A stretch of DNA of 23,647 nucleotides, taken from assembly GCF_002104995.1 (NCBI RefSeq), contig NW_024468409.1, positions 1 through 23,647 on the forward strand. Reading direction: 5' to 3'. A program made the position numbers and the translations under genes. Positions 9,167 to 19,282 of the stretch are shown piece by piece. The number at the start of each line of letters is the position of its first letter. The first letter of the stretch is position 1. The notes under the pieces were generated by a model. It ran no database searches. It was not told the DNA's origin and saw nothing but the letters and a program-made list of their open reading frames with translations. Origin of the DNA: Linderina pennispora. Its lineage: Eukaryota; Kickxellomycota; Kickxellomycetes; Kickxellales; Kickxellaceae.

Positions 9167-10847
9167 ATGTCACATCTGTCAGAAATATCTGAGCAGAACA
9201 GCTCTGCCAACATAAAGGAGCTCAAATCCCATGATATTGACATTGAGCTGTACCAGCGGCAGCAGGAGCTGGAGGAAATTGACGATGAGCTGCACTCGCG
9301 CTGGCAGATGATCAAGTCGTTCCTTGTCTGTGGCGCCGCCTTTTTTGCCGACGCCTACCTCATGTTCTCAGCAAACATCCTGGTCATGATCATGGGCTAC
9401 GTATACTTCCACGACGCCGAGGGCTCGGCCAAAAACGTGGTCCCCAACAACTGGTCGACGCTCGTCAAGGTCGGTGTCCAGGTCGGCTGCCTCCTTGGCC
9501 AGCTGATTTTGGGCCGCCTTGGTGACAAGTTTGGTCGCACCAGCGTGTTTTCGATGGGTGCCATCCTGGTTATCATCTCCACCGTCGGCGCGTCCTTCTC
9601 GTCAAGCGCGGTCCGCGGCGCTAACGCTTTCGTATTCCTGTTCATCTGGCTTGTGTTTGTCGGCATTGGTGTCGGTGGCGATTACCCGCTGGCCGCAACC
9701 ATTACCAGCGAATATGCTGAGGTCTCTTCCCGCGGCAAGTACCTGGCCGCTGTGTTCGCCTGCCAGGGGTTCGGTAACCTGGGCGCCTCGATCGTCGCTA
9801 TTATTGTCCTGGCATGCTTCAAGGGCGCTATCCGTGATGACGTCTACGCGCTGGACTACGTCTGGCGCATCTGCCTCGGCTTTGGTGCCATCCCCGGCGC
9901 CATCACCCTCTACTGGCGCCTGACTATGAACGAATCCAAGCAATTCCAGGCAGAGGCCGAGAAGCGCGAGGCCCAGACTGAAGCCATCAAGGCTGAGGAC
10001 GAGCTGCTGCTGGCCAAGAAGGCTGCACAGGAGTCTGACATGACGCCGGCTGCCGGCTCTTCAACCGTGTCGATGCAGAAGGAGGCTATCAAGGACTTTA
10101 GCCAGTTCAACGAGCATATGGATGAGCTTGTCGAGAAGGCGCAGAAGAAGGGCAGCAAGCGTGCCGAGACCTTCAGCGAGTACTTCGGGCAGTGGAAGAA
10201 CATGAAGGTTCTGCTCGGCACCTCGATTGCCTGGTTCGTGCTCGATGTGGCGTTCTATGGAATCAACCTGAACTCATCCGTCGTCATCAGCGCTATTGGC
10301 TTCTCCGGCGACGTGCAGAACGGCGATCCCTACAGCGTCCTGTCGCGCAACTGCCTTGGCAACATCATCATCAACCTGCTCGGCTCTGTGCCTGGCTACT
10401 GGATCACCGTGTTCACCATTGAGCGGCTTGGTCGCAAGAGGATCCAGCTCATCGGCTTCGCTGCCCTCACCGTGCTGTACGTTGTAATCGGCTTTGCCTA
10501 CCACCAGATCCTGGATGCCTCGAACGTCGGCTTCATTGTGCTGTTCACGCTGGCCCAGCTGTTCCAGAACTTCGGCCCCAATGTCACTTGCTTTGTGTGG
10601 CCCGGAGAGGTCTTCCCGACTCGCTTCCGCTCCACTGCCCATGGCATCTCCTGCCGCCGCTGGTAAGCTTGGTGCTATTGTCGCCCAGGCTGGCCTGATG
10701 ACTCTGAAGGACCGCGGTGGCCCGAATGCCTGGATTCCTCACCTCATCGAGATCTTCGCCCTCTTCACTCTCATCGGGTTCTTTGTGACCTTCTGGATCC
10801 CGGAGACCAAGGGAAAGTCGCTGGAGGAGATCACCGGCGAGGAGTAA
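9167..10847 (+). CDS. PHO84: High-affinity inorganic phosphate:H+ symporter (Pho84-like, MFS)
   Basis: Plasma-membrane phosphate importer of the major facilitator superfamily, phosphate:H+ symporter family. The ATG at 9167 (MSHLSEISEQN) precedes a hydrophilic N-terminus and the first helix region SFLVCGAAFFADAYLMFSAN, where the FFADAYD-like motif is typical of the family. Helices 2-3 carry GQLILGRLGDKFGR, the MFS loop motif. GIGVGGDYPLAATITSEYA (about residues 166-184) is the Pho84 signature. A charged central loop (EAEKREAQTEAIKAEDELL to about KGSKRAETFSEYF) separates the two six-helix halves. The C-half has ERLGRKRIQL, NVTCFVWPGEVFPTRFRST and WIPETKGKSLEEITGEE. One extra T at 10652 breaks the frame after HGIS; without it the protein is 559 residues. 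No intron. The start is well separated from NELF-B, and two CACGTT cores upstream fit phosphate regulation. Confidence 0.93.
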
Positions 10848-10978
10848 GATACACACACGCTCTAATCTTTTACACTTTATATTACGCATTTCGTATTACA
10901 TATTCAACCCCTGTATGCACAAAGCATATACGATGGCATGTATTCGGATACAATCTCGTTTCTCGGGATATCGAGGTG

Positions 10979-13918
10979 TCATGGCTCGTCAGGGCGCTTG
11001 CTGCCTGTCTCCGATCTGGGCTCTGCCGAGGTGGCTGGTGACATGGGAGCTGGCTCACCCGCATCTTCATGCTTGGACACTGTGTTCTCGTTGTCATCAG
11101 TCTTGATATAGGCATCGCTTGCAGCAGCCGGATCGGGATTAGCTGCTTCATCCTTGGAGGGCAAGCCCTTCTTGGTTTGCTCATCTAAACGCACATGCTG
11201 GCCCTTCGTGTCTTGGGCTGCTGCAGTCTCTGCTGGTTCCTTGTCCTGATCTGCTGCTGCCCCATCTAGTTTTTCGTCCTGATTGGCAAAGGTGTCGGCA
11301 GGCTCTTCGCCTAGGCTACTGTCCGCCTCCTTGCTGATTCCATCCACTGCTTGTGAGTTACTGTTCCCATCCGTAGCCGCTTTGGCGTCCTTGTTGCCCA
11401 TATCTGGAGCATTGCCAGATATCACTTCCTCGTAGGCATCTTCTCCAGCCGGTTTCCCAGTCACTGGAACTGACGGTAGATCTAAATCGCTCAGCCCTCC
11501 CGACCCGCTGCTGTCCTCACTGGAGCTTGAGCGAATACTGACACTATCATCCGATCCCTCACTGCTCTTATCGCTGACACTGTCCAAAACATCACCAGCT
11601 TCTGCCTCTGTTTTCTGACGCGTCTTCAAGCGAGCTGCTTTGCAAAGGATCAAGAGCTGACGATTGGAGGTAGTCAGGAACGCCATGTTCATCCATCTTG
11701 GTCTGCTCGGTGGCCAGGAATTGACCCAGGAAGTCGTCGACTGAGGGGAGCTGCTCGGCATCGACATTGTCTGCGTAGACATCATCGGCCTGCGAAGAAA
11801 CTTCGCTGGTTTCATGGCTGATCCGGTACGCATTGAGCGGCACCTGCACCTGCATCGACCCGATATCTGACTCGACATCCCGCTGGTCGTGGTCTCGAGC
11901 TGCCAGGTGTCTAGTAAAAGTAGTGGGCTCAGACAATACTGAAGGCGGCGCAACCAGTGGTGTGCACGACATTAGGCGTAGCCGAGCTTGACTGCAATAC
12001 AGCCTCGCTCTCTGACGACTCGCTGCGCTCCAAGAATATCCCGGCCTCGGATGCCAAGGGCGTCTGGAATGCGCACGCTGGCCGAGCGTATCAGTCCAGT
12101 GGAAAAGAACGGCCGTGTCAGAATCCAGTGTTGCAGTGACGTATCCCGAACAGACAGCTGCGTTGCGCGTGCCGTCGACATGCTGGGCGTATGTGGTCTA
12201 GCTGGCTCCATAGAGCAGCCGGTGTCTATGAGCTCACTGAGCGTCACCGGCATATATGTCTGGTAAACATTATCGCCAGCCTCAACAGTGTATATTCCAG
12301 GCATGTATGTGTGCTGACGCGACCGGTGACGCAGGTCGTGTGGCGAATGCGATCCTGCTTTGGCACTGCTATGAATGCGACACCAGCCAAAAACCCGCTT
12401 TTCCTGGTCAAGCAGCTGTGCGCCTGGTGCTGATAGCAGGACTTGGGATCCGTCAGCTGACATAGTGTACATGCTGTAAAGACGGCGTAGGCTGCTGATG
12501 CTGCGTGGCATATATGGAATGGCAACAATCAGCGATTTCGCGGTCTGTGAGTGTATGTCCAACGGATTGCCTGTATACCGGGTCTTCAATTCTGCTGCCA
12601 CCGCCTTCAACGTGCTATGGTACCGCGCCTTCGTCGATGGTATGGAGCCGCCCAGCCTCCTCGCCTGCCGACCCTGATGGACCTAGGGCAATGCAGCCGA
12701 CAGAGGCGGACTGCATACCAGTCATACCGCACAAATCCTCGAGAAGCCCCACGGTTTGCTGGTCCACATGCCTCCATAGGCTTTGCAGCCGCCGGATCTC
12801 AGGCAGTGTCAGTGCCCAGAGTACCGCAATTCCGCCATTGAAATCGCCAAACACGCGCACAAGTATGTGTGTCAACACAACCAAGCAGGTTACAATATGT
12901 GGATGCCCCTTCAGGTTAGACAGCGACGACACTGCGTGCCTGTCCCGATGCTCACTCTCCATGCTACGTCTGGGTGCTGGTAGCTGGAGACCGGGCGCTA
13001 GGAGGTGCCAGGTTTGAAGCTTGCACCTTTAGCCTATCCGATGCTGCTGTGTCCAGTAGTATTCCAGCTGCAGCATGGCCAAGGAACACGGCGAACCCTG
13101 CACAGTTCCTCACTGAGCTCGCTACATCAACCTCAGCTCCACCCGACTGCGTCGCCCGGCTACGGACAACCATATCCTCGGGCACCTGGACATGGGCAAA
13201 CAGCTGCGTGTCGATTCTAGGCGATCTCACGTGCGATCGCACAAACATCCCAGGCGGTCAAGCTAAGTGCCTCGACTGCTCGTAGGTGCTGCGACAGTTT
13301 GTCGAGGTCTTCGCGGCCAATCTGCTCTTCCTCCATTAACCGCCGCGCGTGTGCCTGTGTCAGCTCTTCCAATCTGCGCCTTGCGCTGCTGCATGGCCAT
13401 GGTCGCAGCATAGGTGCGCATGATTACCAGCTTGGACAGGTCTGACAGCGGAATCGGCGGTAGGCGACCCGTGGGCTCAGCACTCCCGCTCTTTCTACCT
13501 GGATTATGATCGCTACTCGAGTCGGGGTCACTGGCGTTGCCTCCGGTTAGCGATGCAGTCGGCGGCAGCGCGATGGCTGATCTCCCGAGCGTGTCATAGA
13601 TATCTTCGAGACGGGTTATAACCTGCTGCAAGTCTTTGAAGGTCTGGTGTGCGCCGTCAACGTCCACCGTATGCTGTCGCAAAACAGACTCACGCATGGA
13701 GAGTGCCGCGTTTCCAACATACTCGAGATATGCTGCTGCTGCTTCCTAGCACACGAGCTCATAGTGTTAGAACAACATTGCTGTCAAGGTACAGAGGCAT
13801 TTCCGTTGCATTTCCGTTGCATTTCATTGCTTGCTTGTCCTGTGCAGCAGCTTCTTACCCTGAGTTGTCCGTTATGAAACTTCCGATGGCCAGCTACGAG
13901 CAGACGTGGGTCTGTCAT
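10979..13918 (-). CDS. Probable RasGEF-domain protein with MIT/TPR-like N-terminus (frame broken)
   Basis: Exon 1 (13918-13859) encodes MTDPRLLVAGHRKFHNGQLR. The intron at 13746-13858 (GTAAGA donor, TTCTAACAC branch, CTAG acceptor) is phase 0 and joins to EAAAAYLEYVGNAALSMRES, a helical hairpin like a MIT or TPR unit. Coiled coil follows (FKDLQQVITRLEDIYDTLGR; LEELTQAHARRLMEEEQIG). Around 13250-13180, IDTQLFAHVQVPED resembles the opening of a RasGEF catalytic domain. Near 12870-12800, VFGDFNGGIAVLWALTLPEI, then RRLQSLWRHV, resembles its conserved NFNSLMAIxxGL...RLKKTW block. The rest is Ser/Thr-rich, with an acidic tail (SSSEDSSGSGGLSDLDL) ending at TGA 10979-10981. At least six frame changes are needed (near 13395, 13230, 12965, 12610, 12040-11960 and 11630), so the internal sequence is uncertain. 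If correct, it would load GTP on a Ras-type GTPase. I am sure a long minus-strand gene is here, less sure of the family. Confidence 0.5.
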
Positions 13919-14268
13919 TAATAATTGGAGTGTAAAAGGATTGCAAATGGTAAAAAGGTGGACTATCGCTAGGAGAAGAAAGAAGCCGAGAACACAGACC
14001 CACACTGCATATCTGCGTCATCAGCCGAGGGAAGCAGGGAAGGGGAGTGTGGCTCAGCCTGGTTTGGGAGCTTTTGGAACACGTGAACCACAGAAGTACC
14101 TTCAGGCCAGCAGTGTTGTGGTGAAAAAGCTATGTTTTTAAGGGGTTCGCTGAAGAGAGAATATGAAAATACGCTAGGGATAAAATGACATAAAGTGCAA
14201 CTAAAGGACGCCAGGTCTCGCTCAGGACAGGGGCCCAGGCAGGGAGAACAACACGGAGGAAAATGCTG
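13919..14268. other. Intergenic region upstream of the RasGEF gene
   Basis: About 350 bases between the start of the RasGEF gene and the stop of the repeat-protein gene, both on minus. It should contain the RasGEF promoter and the 3' untranslated region of the repeat gene. I see no RNA gene, repeat or coding sequence here. Confidence 0.4.
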
Positions 14269-16829
14269 TCATTCTGAAGAGCAGCCGTAGGGGTAGGGCC
14301 ACCCTGGCACAGTGGCCGTCGGGGTGGAACGAGCGGCGTTGACGCCGAAAGCTGACATCGGGATGAAGACAGCAACCTGCGACTCGTTGATATGCTCAGT
14401 GAACACACCCTGCTTCGGGGCATTGTCACGCTTGAGAAGGTTGCCCGAGTCATCGCCAGAGTCGAGAATGTGAGCAGTGACGGTCGGTGACGCCTGGATG
14501 GTAAGCACTGACATCACCCAGAAGGTTGGGGACAAGGCCGTTGCCGTCATCAGTCGTGCTGGATGTTGGCAACAATGTTGATAGGAGCAACAGCGCTGGC
14601 AATAACCTCGCCAAGAAGGTTAGGAACAAGGTCGCGCTTGAGAGGAGCGCTGCTCACAGCCTCCTGGTCAGGATCAAAGATGTGCACAGTGACAGTAGGG
14701 TGAGCCTGGACGGTAGCGCTGATTGCACCAATAAGGTTCGGGACAAGACCATTGCCATCCTCATCCGGGTTAATGTTGGCGACGACATCTACAGGAGCGA
14801 ACGGCACTAGCAACAACTTCACCGAGAATGTTTTTCAGCAGGTCGCGCTTGAGCAGGTCACCCGAGTAATCGATCAGCATCAAAGATATGAGCAGTGACA
14901 GTCTGGCGACGCCTGGATGGTGGCACTGACGGCGCCAATGAGGTTAGGGACAAGACCATTGCCATCCTCATCCGGATTAATGTTGGCGACAATGTTGAGC
15001 GGAGCAACAGCGCTGGCAATGACCTCGCCAAGAATGTTGTTCAGCAGATCGCGCTTGAGAAGGTTGCCCGAATCATCGCCAGAGTCGAGAATGTGAGCAG
15101 TGACTGGTCGGCTGACGCCCTGGATGGTAGCACTGACATCACCCAGAAGGTTGGGACAAGACCGTTGCCGTCATCATCGTGTCTGGATGTTGGCAACAAT
15201 GTTGATAGGAGCAACAGCGCTGGCAATAGACCTCAGCCGAGAAGGTTAGGAACAAGGTCGCGCTTGAGTAGGTCACCCGAGTAGTCGTCAGCATCAAAGA
15301 TATGGACAGTGACAGTCGGCGACGCCTGGATAGTAGCACTGACGGCGCCAATGAGGTTAGGGACAAGACCATTGCCATCCTCATCCGGGTTAATGTTGGC
15401 GACAATGTTGAGATGGAGCAACAGCGCTGGCAATGACCTCGCCAAGAATGTTGTTCAGCAGATCGCGCTTGAGAAGGTTGCCCGAATCATCGCCAGAGTC
15501 GAGAATGTGAGCAGTGACTGTTGGCGACGCCCGGATGGTAGCACTGACATCACCAAGGAGGTTAGGAACAAGACCGTTGCCGTCATCGTCGTGCTGGATG
15601 TTGGCAACAATGTTGATAGGAGCAACAGCGCTGGCAATGACCTCACCGAGAAGGTTAGGAACAAGGTCACGCTTGAGCAGGTCACCCGAGTAATCATCAG
15701 CATCAAAGATATGAGCAGTGACAGTCGGTGACGCCTGGATAGTGGCACTGACGGCGCCAATGAGGTTCGGGACAAGACCGTTGCCATCCTCATCCGGATT
15801 AATGTTGGCGACAATGTTGAGAGGAGCAACAGCGCTGGCAATGACCTCGCCAAGAATGTTGTTCAACAGATCGCGCTTGAGAAGGTTGCCCAGTGCATCA
15901 GCGCCCTGAGGTTGCGATATGCCGACATGGGCATTGGCAGGCAGGATCACACGAGCAAACACCTTCCCGAGCACCTCGTACAGCAGGGCCTCGCTGCCCA
16001 GGTTCTTGGTAGTGGCGTCATCGATCAGGTTGCTCGGAGTGTCGCGCTTGTGCAGCGGCACCGCAGCCTGGCTTGCCTGCGGGATAGAGACGGGCAGGCG
16101 AAGAAGCATGTACGTCTGGCCGTTGATGTTGAACACCATGGCACCGTTGCCATTTACCAAATTGATTGATGGCAGACTGCTCGATGCTGCGCTTATTGAA
16201 CTTACTAGCCTGGTACGACGGAGTGGCAGGGACAGTAGGCGCAGGAGTGGGTACAGGAGTGGGCGCAGGTGGAGCACCTAGGTACAACCTCGGTGACGGC
16301 AGGAGGGGCACTAGGCACGACTTCGGTGACAGCAGGAGGAGCACTAGGCACAACTTCAGGTAACGGCAGGAGGGGCACTAGGCACAACTTCAGGTGACTG
16401 AAGGCTGAGGGGGCTGCGGGAGGATCACAGTAACGCTGGGCTGGGCCTGGCTGAGGCACAATGACTGTGACACCGGGCTGGGCCGGCTGCGGGACCACGG
16501 GTGGCGGGCTAGCCACGTAGGCCGGGCCCGGAACAGCCGGGACATCGGTGATGACCGGCATCGGGGTGGGGAGGGCGGGCTGGGAACCAATGCCGCCGCT
16601 GGTAGGCGAGTACATGAAGTCAGCAACAATAATCGAGATTTGGTTCATTGGAACCGACTGGATGATCGTGACAACAGCGGGTGGCTGGGGGGCTGGCTGG
16701 ATAACGGTTACCACAGCAGGCGGCTGGGGAGCTGGAATGGCCGGAGGACTGCTAGCCACGTAGTTGCCGCCAGCAGCAGCAGTGGCAGCAGGCGAAAGCC
16801 AGGGCGAAGATGGTGTTAGTAACCTTCAT
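14269..16829 (-). CDS. Secreted Kex2-processed tandem-repeat precursor protein
   Basis: I know no named family for this protein. The ATG at 16829 encodes MKVTNTIFALAFA then an Ala-rich stretch, a clear signal peptide once one extra base near 16788 is discounted. Next is a Pro/Val-rich segment (AIPAPQPPAVVTVIQPAPQ, QPGVTVIVPQ) with an 11-residue repeat EVVPSAPPAVT. A first dibasic site, KFNKR/S, lies at about 16189-16194; another, HKR/D, is at 16044-16049. Seven units of about 68 residues follow, each starting KRD, with type A (KRDLLNNILGEVIASAVAP, then INPDEDGNG, ending DADDYSGDLL) and type B (KRDLVPNLLGEVIASAVAP, then IQHDDDGNG, ending DSGDDSGNLL). The end is KRDNAPKQGVFTEHINESQV and a tail finishing YPYGCSSE, TGA at 14269-14271. 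Kex2 cuts after KR in the Golgi, so secretion of separate peptides is expected. Several frame breaks fall in the proximal Pro-rich region and in the distal units. Confidence 0.72.
14428..15878 (-). repeat. Seven tandem 204-base coding units bounded by Lys-Arg-Asp (A-B-A-B-A-A'-B)
   Basis: Lys-Arg codon pairs lie at 15873-15878, 15669-15674, 15465-15470, 15260-15265, 15051-15056, 14845-14850, 14634-14639 and 14428-14433. Spacings are 204, 204, 205, 209, 206, 211 and 206 bases. The first two units are exact 68-codon repeats; the sixth (A') is truly 70 codons and diverged (LLKNILGEVV..., ends DPDQEAVSSAPL); the other excesses are indels. Units alternate between types A and B, so the duplication step was probably a 408-base AB pair. 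Within each unit LVPNLLGEVIASAVAP and LVPNLLGDVSATIRASP are related, showing an older 34-residue duplication. Confidence 0.85.
16283..16398 (-). repeat. 33-base tandem repeat encoding EVVPSAPPAVT
   Basis: Three full copies and a partial fourth of a 33-base unit in the Pro-rich part of the repeat precursor. On minus each encodes EVVPSAPPAVT. One extra T at a unit junction throws the first copy out of frame with the next. Pro/Val/Ala-rich repeats of this kind are typical of extended wall or linker segments in secreted fungal proteins. Confidence 0.7.
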
Positions 16830-17666
16830 TTTGGGAGATAATCGGGATGAGAAGGGGGCGGATGTGTGCCTCTAATGTGCCTTTGCGCGCGCGAAATGTA
16901 GCCTCAAGCCAGAAAAGACAGGGTGAATGTAAAAAGGAAGGAAGGGATTGCAAAAACGAACCACGACCAAGAGATAGAGGGGAGAAGAGGATGTGGGAGA
17001 AAAATGTAGGTGGAAGAAAGAGAAAACGGTGAAATGCGCTATGAGGATGGATACTATATTCTGGAAATGGCAGTGTGCGGCAACCAGAGGCTTTATATTC
17101 AATAAGTGTCTAGGGCACTTGGGTCTGGGATGCTTTGCTGCTCCAAACCGGTGAAAGCATGGTGAGATGTTGTTGTTGTTGTTCTCCAGCTGGATGGTGG
17201 GGGGAGAAGGCAGCCGTATAGATAAAAGATGCAAACTTACTACCTTCAAATGCCGTTTGGTTGTCTGGAGGCTGGCCAAAAGCAGCAGCATTCTCTTACT
17301 CCGCGCAACAGAAAGAATATTAGAGCTGTTTACATATTCCCCTGTGCCAGCCAGCAGCTAGCCGGTATGAGAGGGTGAGGCACCTGGAATAGAGGGTGAG
17401 GCTAGAATGTGGAAGTATATGAGCGGGAGCAACGTTGGCGGTCTTTTGCGGGTAGGGAGGGCTTGTCAGCATGCTGAATGTCAGTAATGCAGCGGGTCTG
17501 CGTTTCCTTGTCGAGCGCGATAGCATTTGGGACTGGATTACTGCTAAGCAATAGCAGTCAACCATTCCTGGACAGCAAAGCGAATCTCAAGATGCCCCTA
17601 GCATATATCCGCAAAAAGAATTACGTAGGTGGCATCTGGTATCTTGCATGTATTGGCAAAAAAGAA
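16830..17666. other. Intergenic region upstream of the repeat-precursor gene
   Basis: About 840 bases between the repeat-precursor start and the GT15 stop, both on minus. Next to the precursor start the minus strand is strongly pyrimidine-rich (16900-17030), like a fungal promoter or leader. A 12-base direct repeat, AGAGGGTGAGGC, occurs twice near 17370-17402. Open frames here are Leu/His/Phe-rich by composition and do not look coding. No RNA gene is seen. Confidence 0.4.
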
Positions 17667-18951
17667 TCACAGAGCTAGCCAGTCCTTGGTGCAGGAATCG
17701 CTGTTAAAGAGCATGGAGCGGTTGGCGCTGCAGAAGCAGTACTGGGCGTTGTAGGTTGGGTCGGTAGGGCAGTTCTGGAATGGGTTGTGGTAGTATCCGA
17801 TATCGCCAAAATAGTGTACCTGGGACTTGTTCAGGAACATAGCTACGGCCATGGTGTGCACGGGTGCGTCTCCCCAGCGCTCCATGAAGAAGCCGCCCGC
17901 GCGATCCAAAAAGTTGAAATATGCCATGTACTTTTCCGAGCGCAAAAACTCGAGGCTCCCGATCTCAAAGTTTGACCAGAAATGGCACATGTTGTAGTCG
18001 CCCGAGTCGTTGGTCAGCCAGGACAGGGTGTTGTTGGGCGAGACGTACTCGGGATATGCGGCGCGGAATGCGTTGGTTGTGCTCCACAGGGACCTTACGG
18101 TTATCGGAAACTCGCGCAAGGTGATGGTGAACCCGTACAGCTTGTTGTTGTCGGCCATGTATTTGAAGGGGTCGTAGGGAATGGCGCAGCTGAACTCGAC
18201 GCCAGGCTCGACTCGCCAGTACCAGTCGAACTGGTCCAGCAGCGGGTGGCGGAAGAAGAAGCCTGATTCGAACCTATTCTCCGAGCAAACAAAAACGCCA
18301 GGACAAGTGGTTAGCACATGACAGCTTGAACAACCGGGATTTGCGAGTTTGCATGCATGCCAGATACCAATTAGTGCACCAGTGCAATATACACGTGCAT
18401 AGGATGTTCAGGCAGATGCCGGCAATTTGTTTTCTTTTTGTTTTGAGCGATTTATACCTGCACATTTTGCGGTAGCTTTCGCTGTCTCCATATGGCACCC
18501 GGTTCCCCATCTTGCGCATCTCCCAGCGAGCCCTGACCCGATCGATCCACGGCGGGATCGACCAGTGCTCGTAGGGCACCAGGCCAAAGTGGCAGTCGCC
18601 TGACGTCGCCCATTCCATGTTCTGCTTGAACTCGTCCGTGAACGGCTCGTCGTTCAGAAACACATATGGGTAGCGATACCTGTGGTTGAACTGATCCTCG
18701 AGCTGGCGCACGGTGGCACGCAGGTCGTGGAGCTCAGAGTTGCGTGCCAGGATCACGAATGCGGCGCGCACAGGGTGGTTAATGCGGGCATTCTCGGGCT
18801 TCAGGCGCACATCCTCATGCTGTTTTGGATGGGTGAGGGCGCGGGCCTGTTCGATCGGCGATGGGCATGCTATAAAGAGGATCAGCGCACAGAGCCCGAC
18901 GACCAGGAGAAACCACCGGGACAGCGTGACGGCCTTGACTGACGGCTGCAT
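17667..18951 (-). CDS. GT15 alpha-1,2-mannosyltransferase (Kre2/Mnt1/Ktr family)
   Basis: Golgi type II membrane enzyme that adds alpha-1,2-mannose from GDP-mannose to O- and N-linked glycans of secreted and wall proteins. Exon 1 (18951-18458) starts MQPSVKAVTLSRWFLLVVGL, a short cytosolic tail and one membrane anchor (about residues 12-30). It continues with AAFVILARNSELHDLRATVR, QLEDQFNHRYRYPYVFLNDE and FGLVPYEHWSIPPWID, all family hallmarks. The intron at 18274-18457 (GTATAA donor, GTGCTAACC branch, TAG acceptor) joins KMC-R to FESGFFFRHPLL. Exon 2 (18273-17667) has YWRVEPGVEFSCAIPYDPF, YNMCHFWSNFEIGSLEFLRS and GGFFMERWGDAPVHTMAVA, the catalytic-core segments of GT15, and ends CTKDWLAL. 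Total 366 residues, near Kre2 length, with no frame breaks. Which Kre2/Ktr paralogue it represents cannot be decided here. It could mannosylate the adjacent secreted precursor, but that is only suggested by proximity. Confidence 0.95.
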
Positions 18952-19282
18952 CTGGCGAGCGAAAAGAGCAAAAAGGACGGAGGAGGAAAATAGCAATTTG
19001 GAACACTCTGCTGGATTGTCGCACCGGCAAATTTGCTCCGTAAATGGGATAGGGCCATGGGACGAGAGTGGGTTGTGTGTGCACGTGAGATGCCACACCT
19101 CCAATGTGAAACAATGGGGCCAAGGCGACGTACAAAAACAACGCTGCTGGCAGCTGCTGTTTGCTGAGGCGGTAGTACTTTCTCCTCCCTTTCTCTCTCC
19201 CTCCCTCTACTTTCCACCTACTAGCACACATCCACCAAAAAAGTTTGTATTTTTTGTCACTCTTGCACCACCAAAAAAAAGC
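18952..19282. promoter_or_regulatory. Divergent promoter between GT15 and the small Ser/Pro-rich gene
   Basis: 331 bases between two divergent start codons. A palindromic CACGTG E-box lies at 19083-19088, roughly central. The right side is pyrimidine-rich (TCCTCCCTTTCTCTCTCC region, about 19180-19210), a common fungal promoter/leader feature. No TATA box is obvious. Which gene the E-box serves cannot be told. Confidence 0.35.

Noticed and set aside
14526-15731. Several plus-strand open frames of 90-140 residues across the repeat region
   Set aside because: They are antisense to the KRD repeats and recur with the same period. The minus strand has a signal peptide, dibasic sites and protein-like composition; the plus frames do not.
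14428-15878. CRISPR-like or satellite array
   Set aside because: Units are 204 bases, coding, without spacers, and bounded by conserved Lys-Arg-Asp codons.
16872-17291. 139-residue minus-strand frame upstream of the repeat precursor
   Set aside because: Leu/His/Phe/Pro-rich because of a pyrimidine-rich strand; it lies in the expected promoter and leader and shows no motif.
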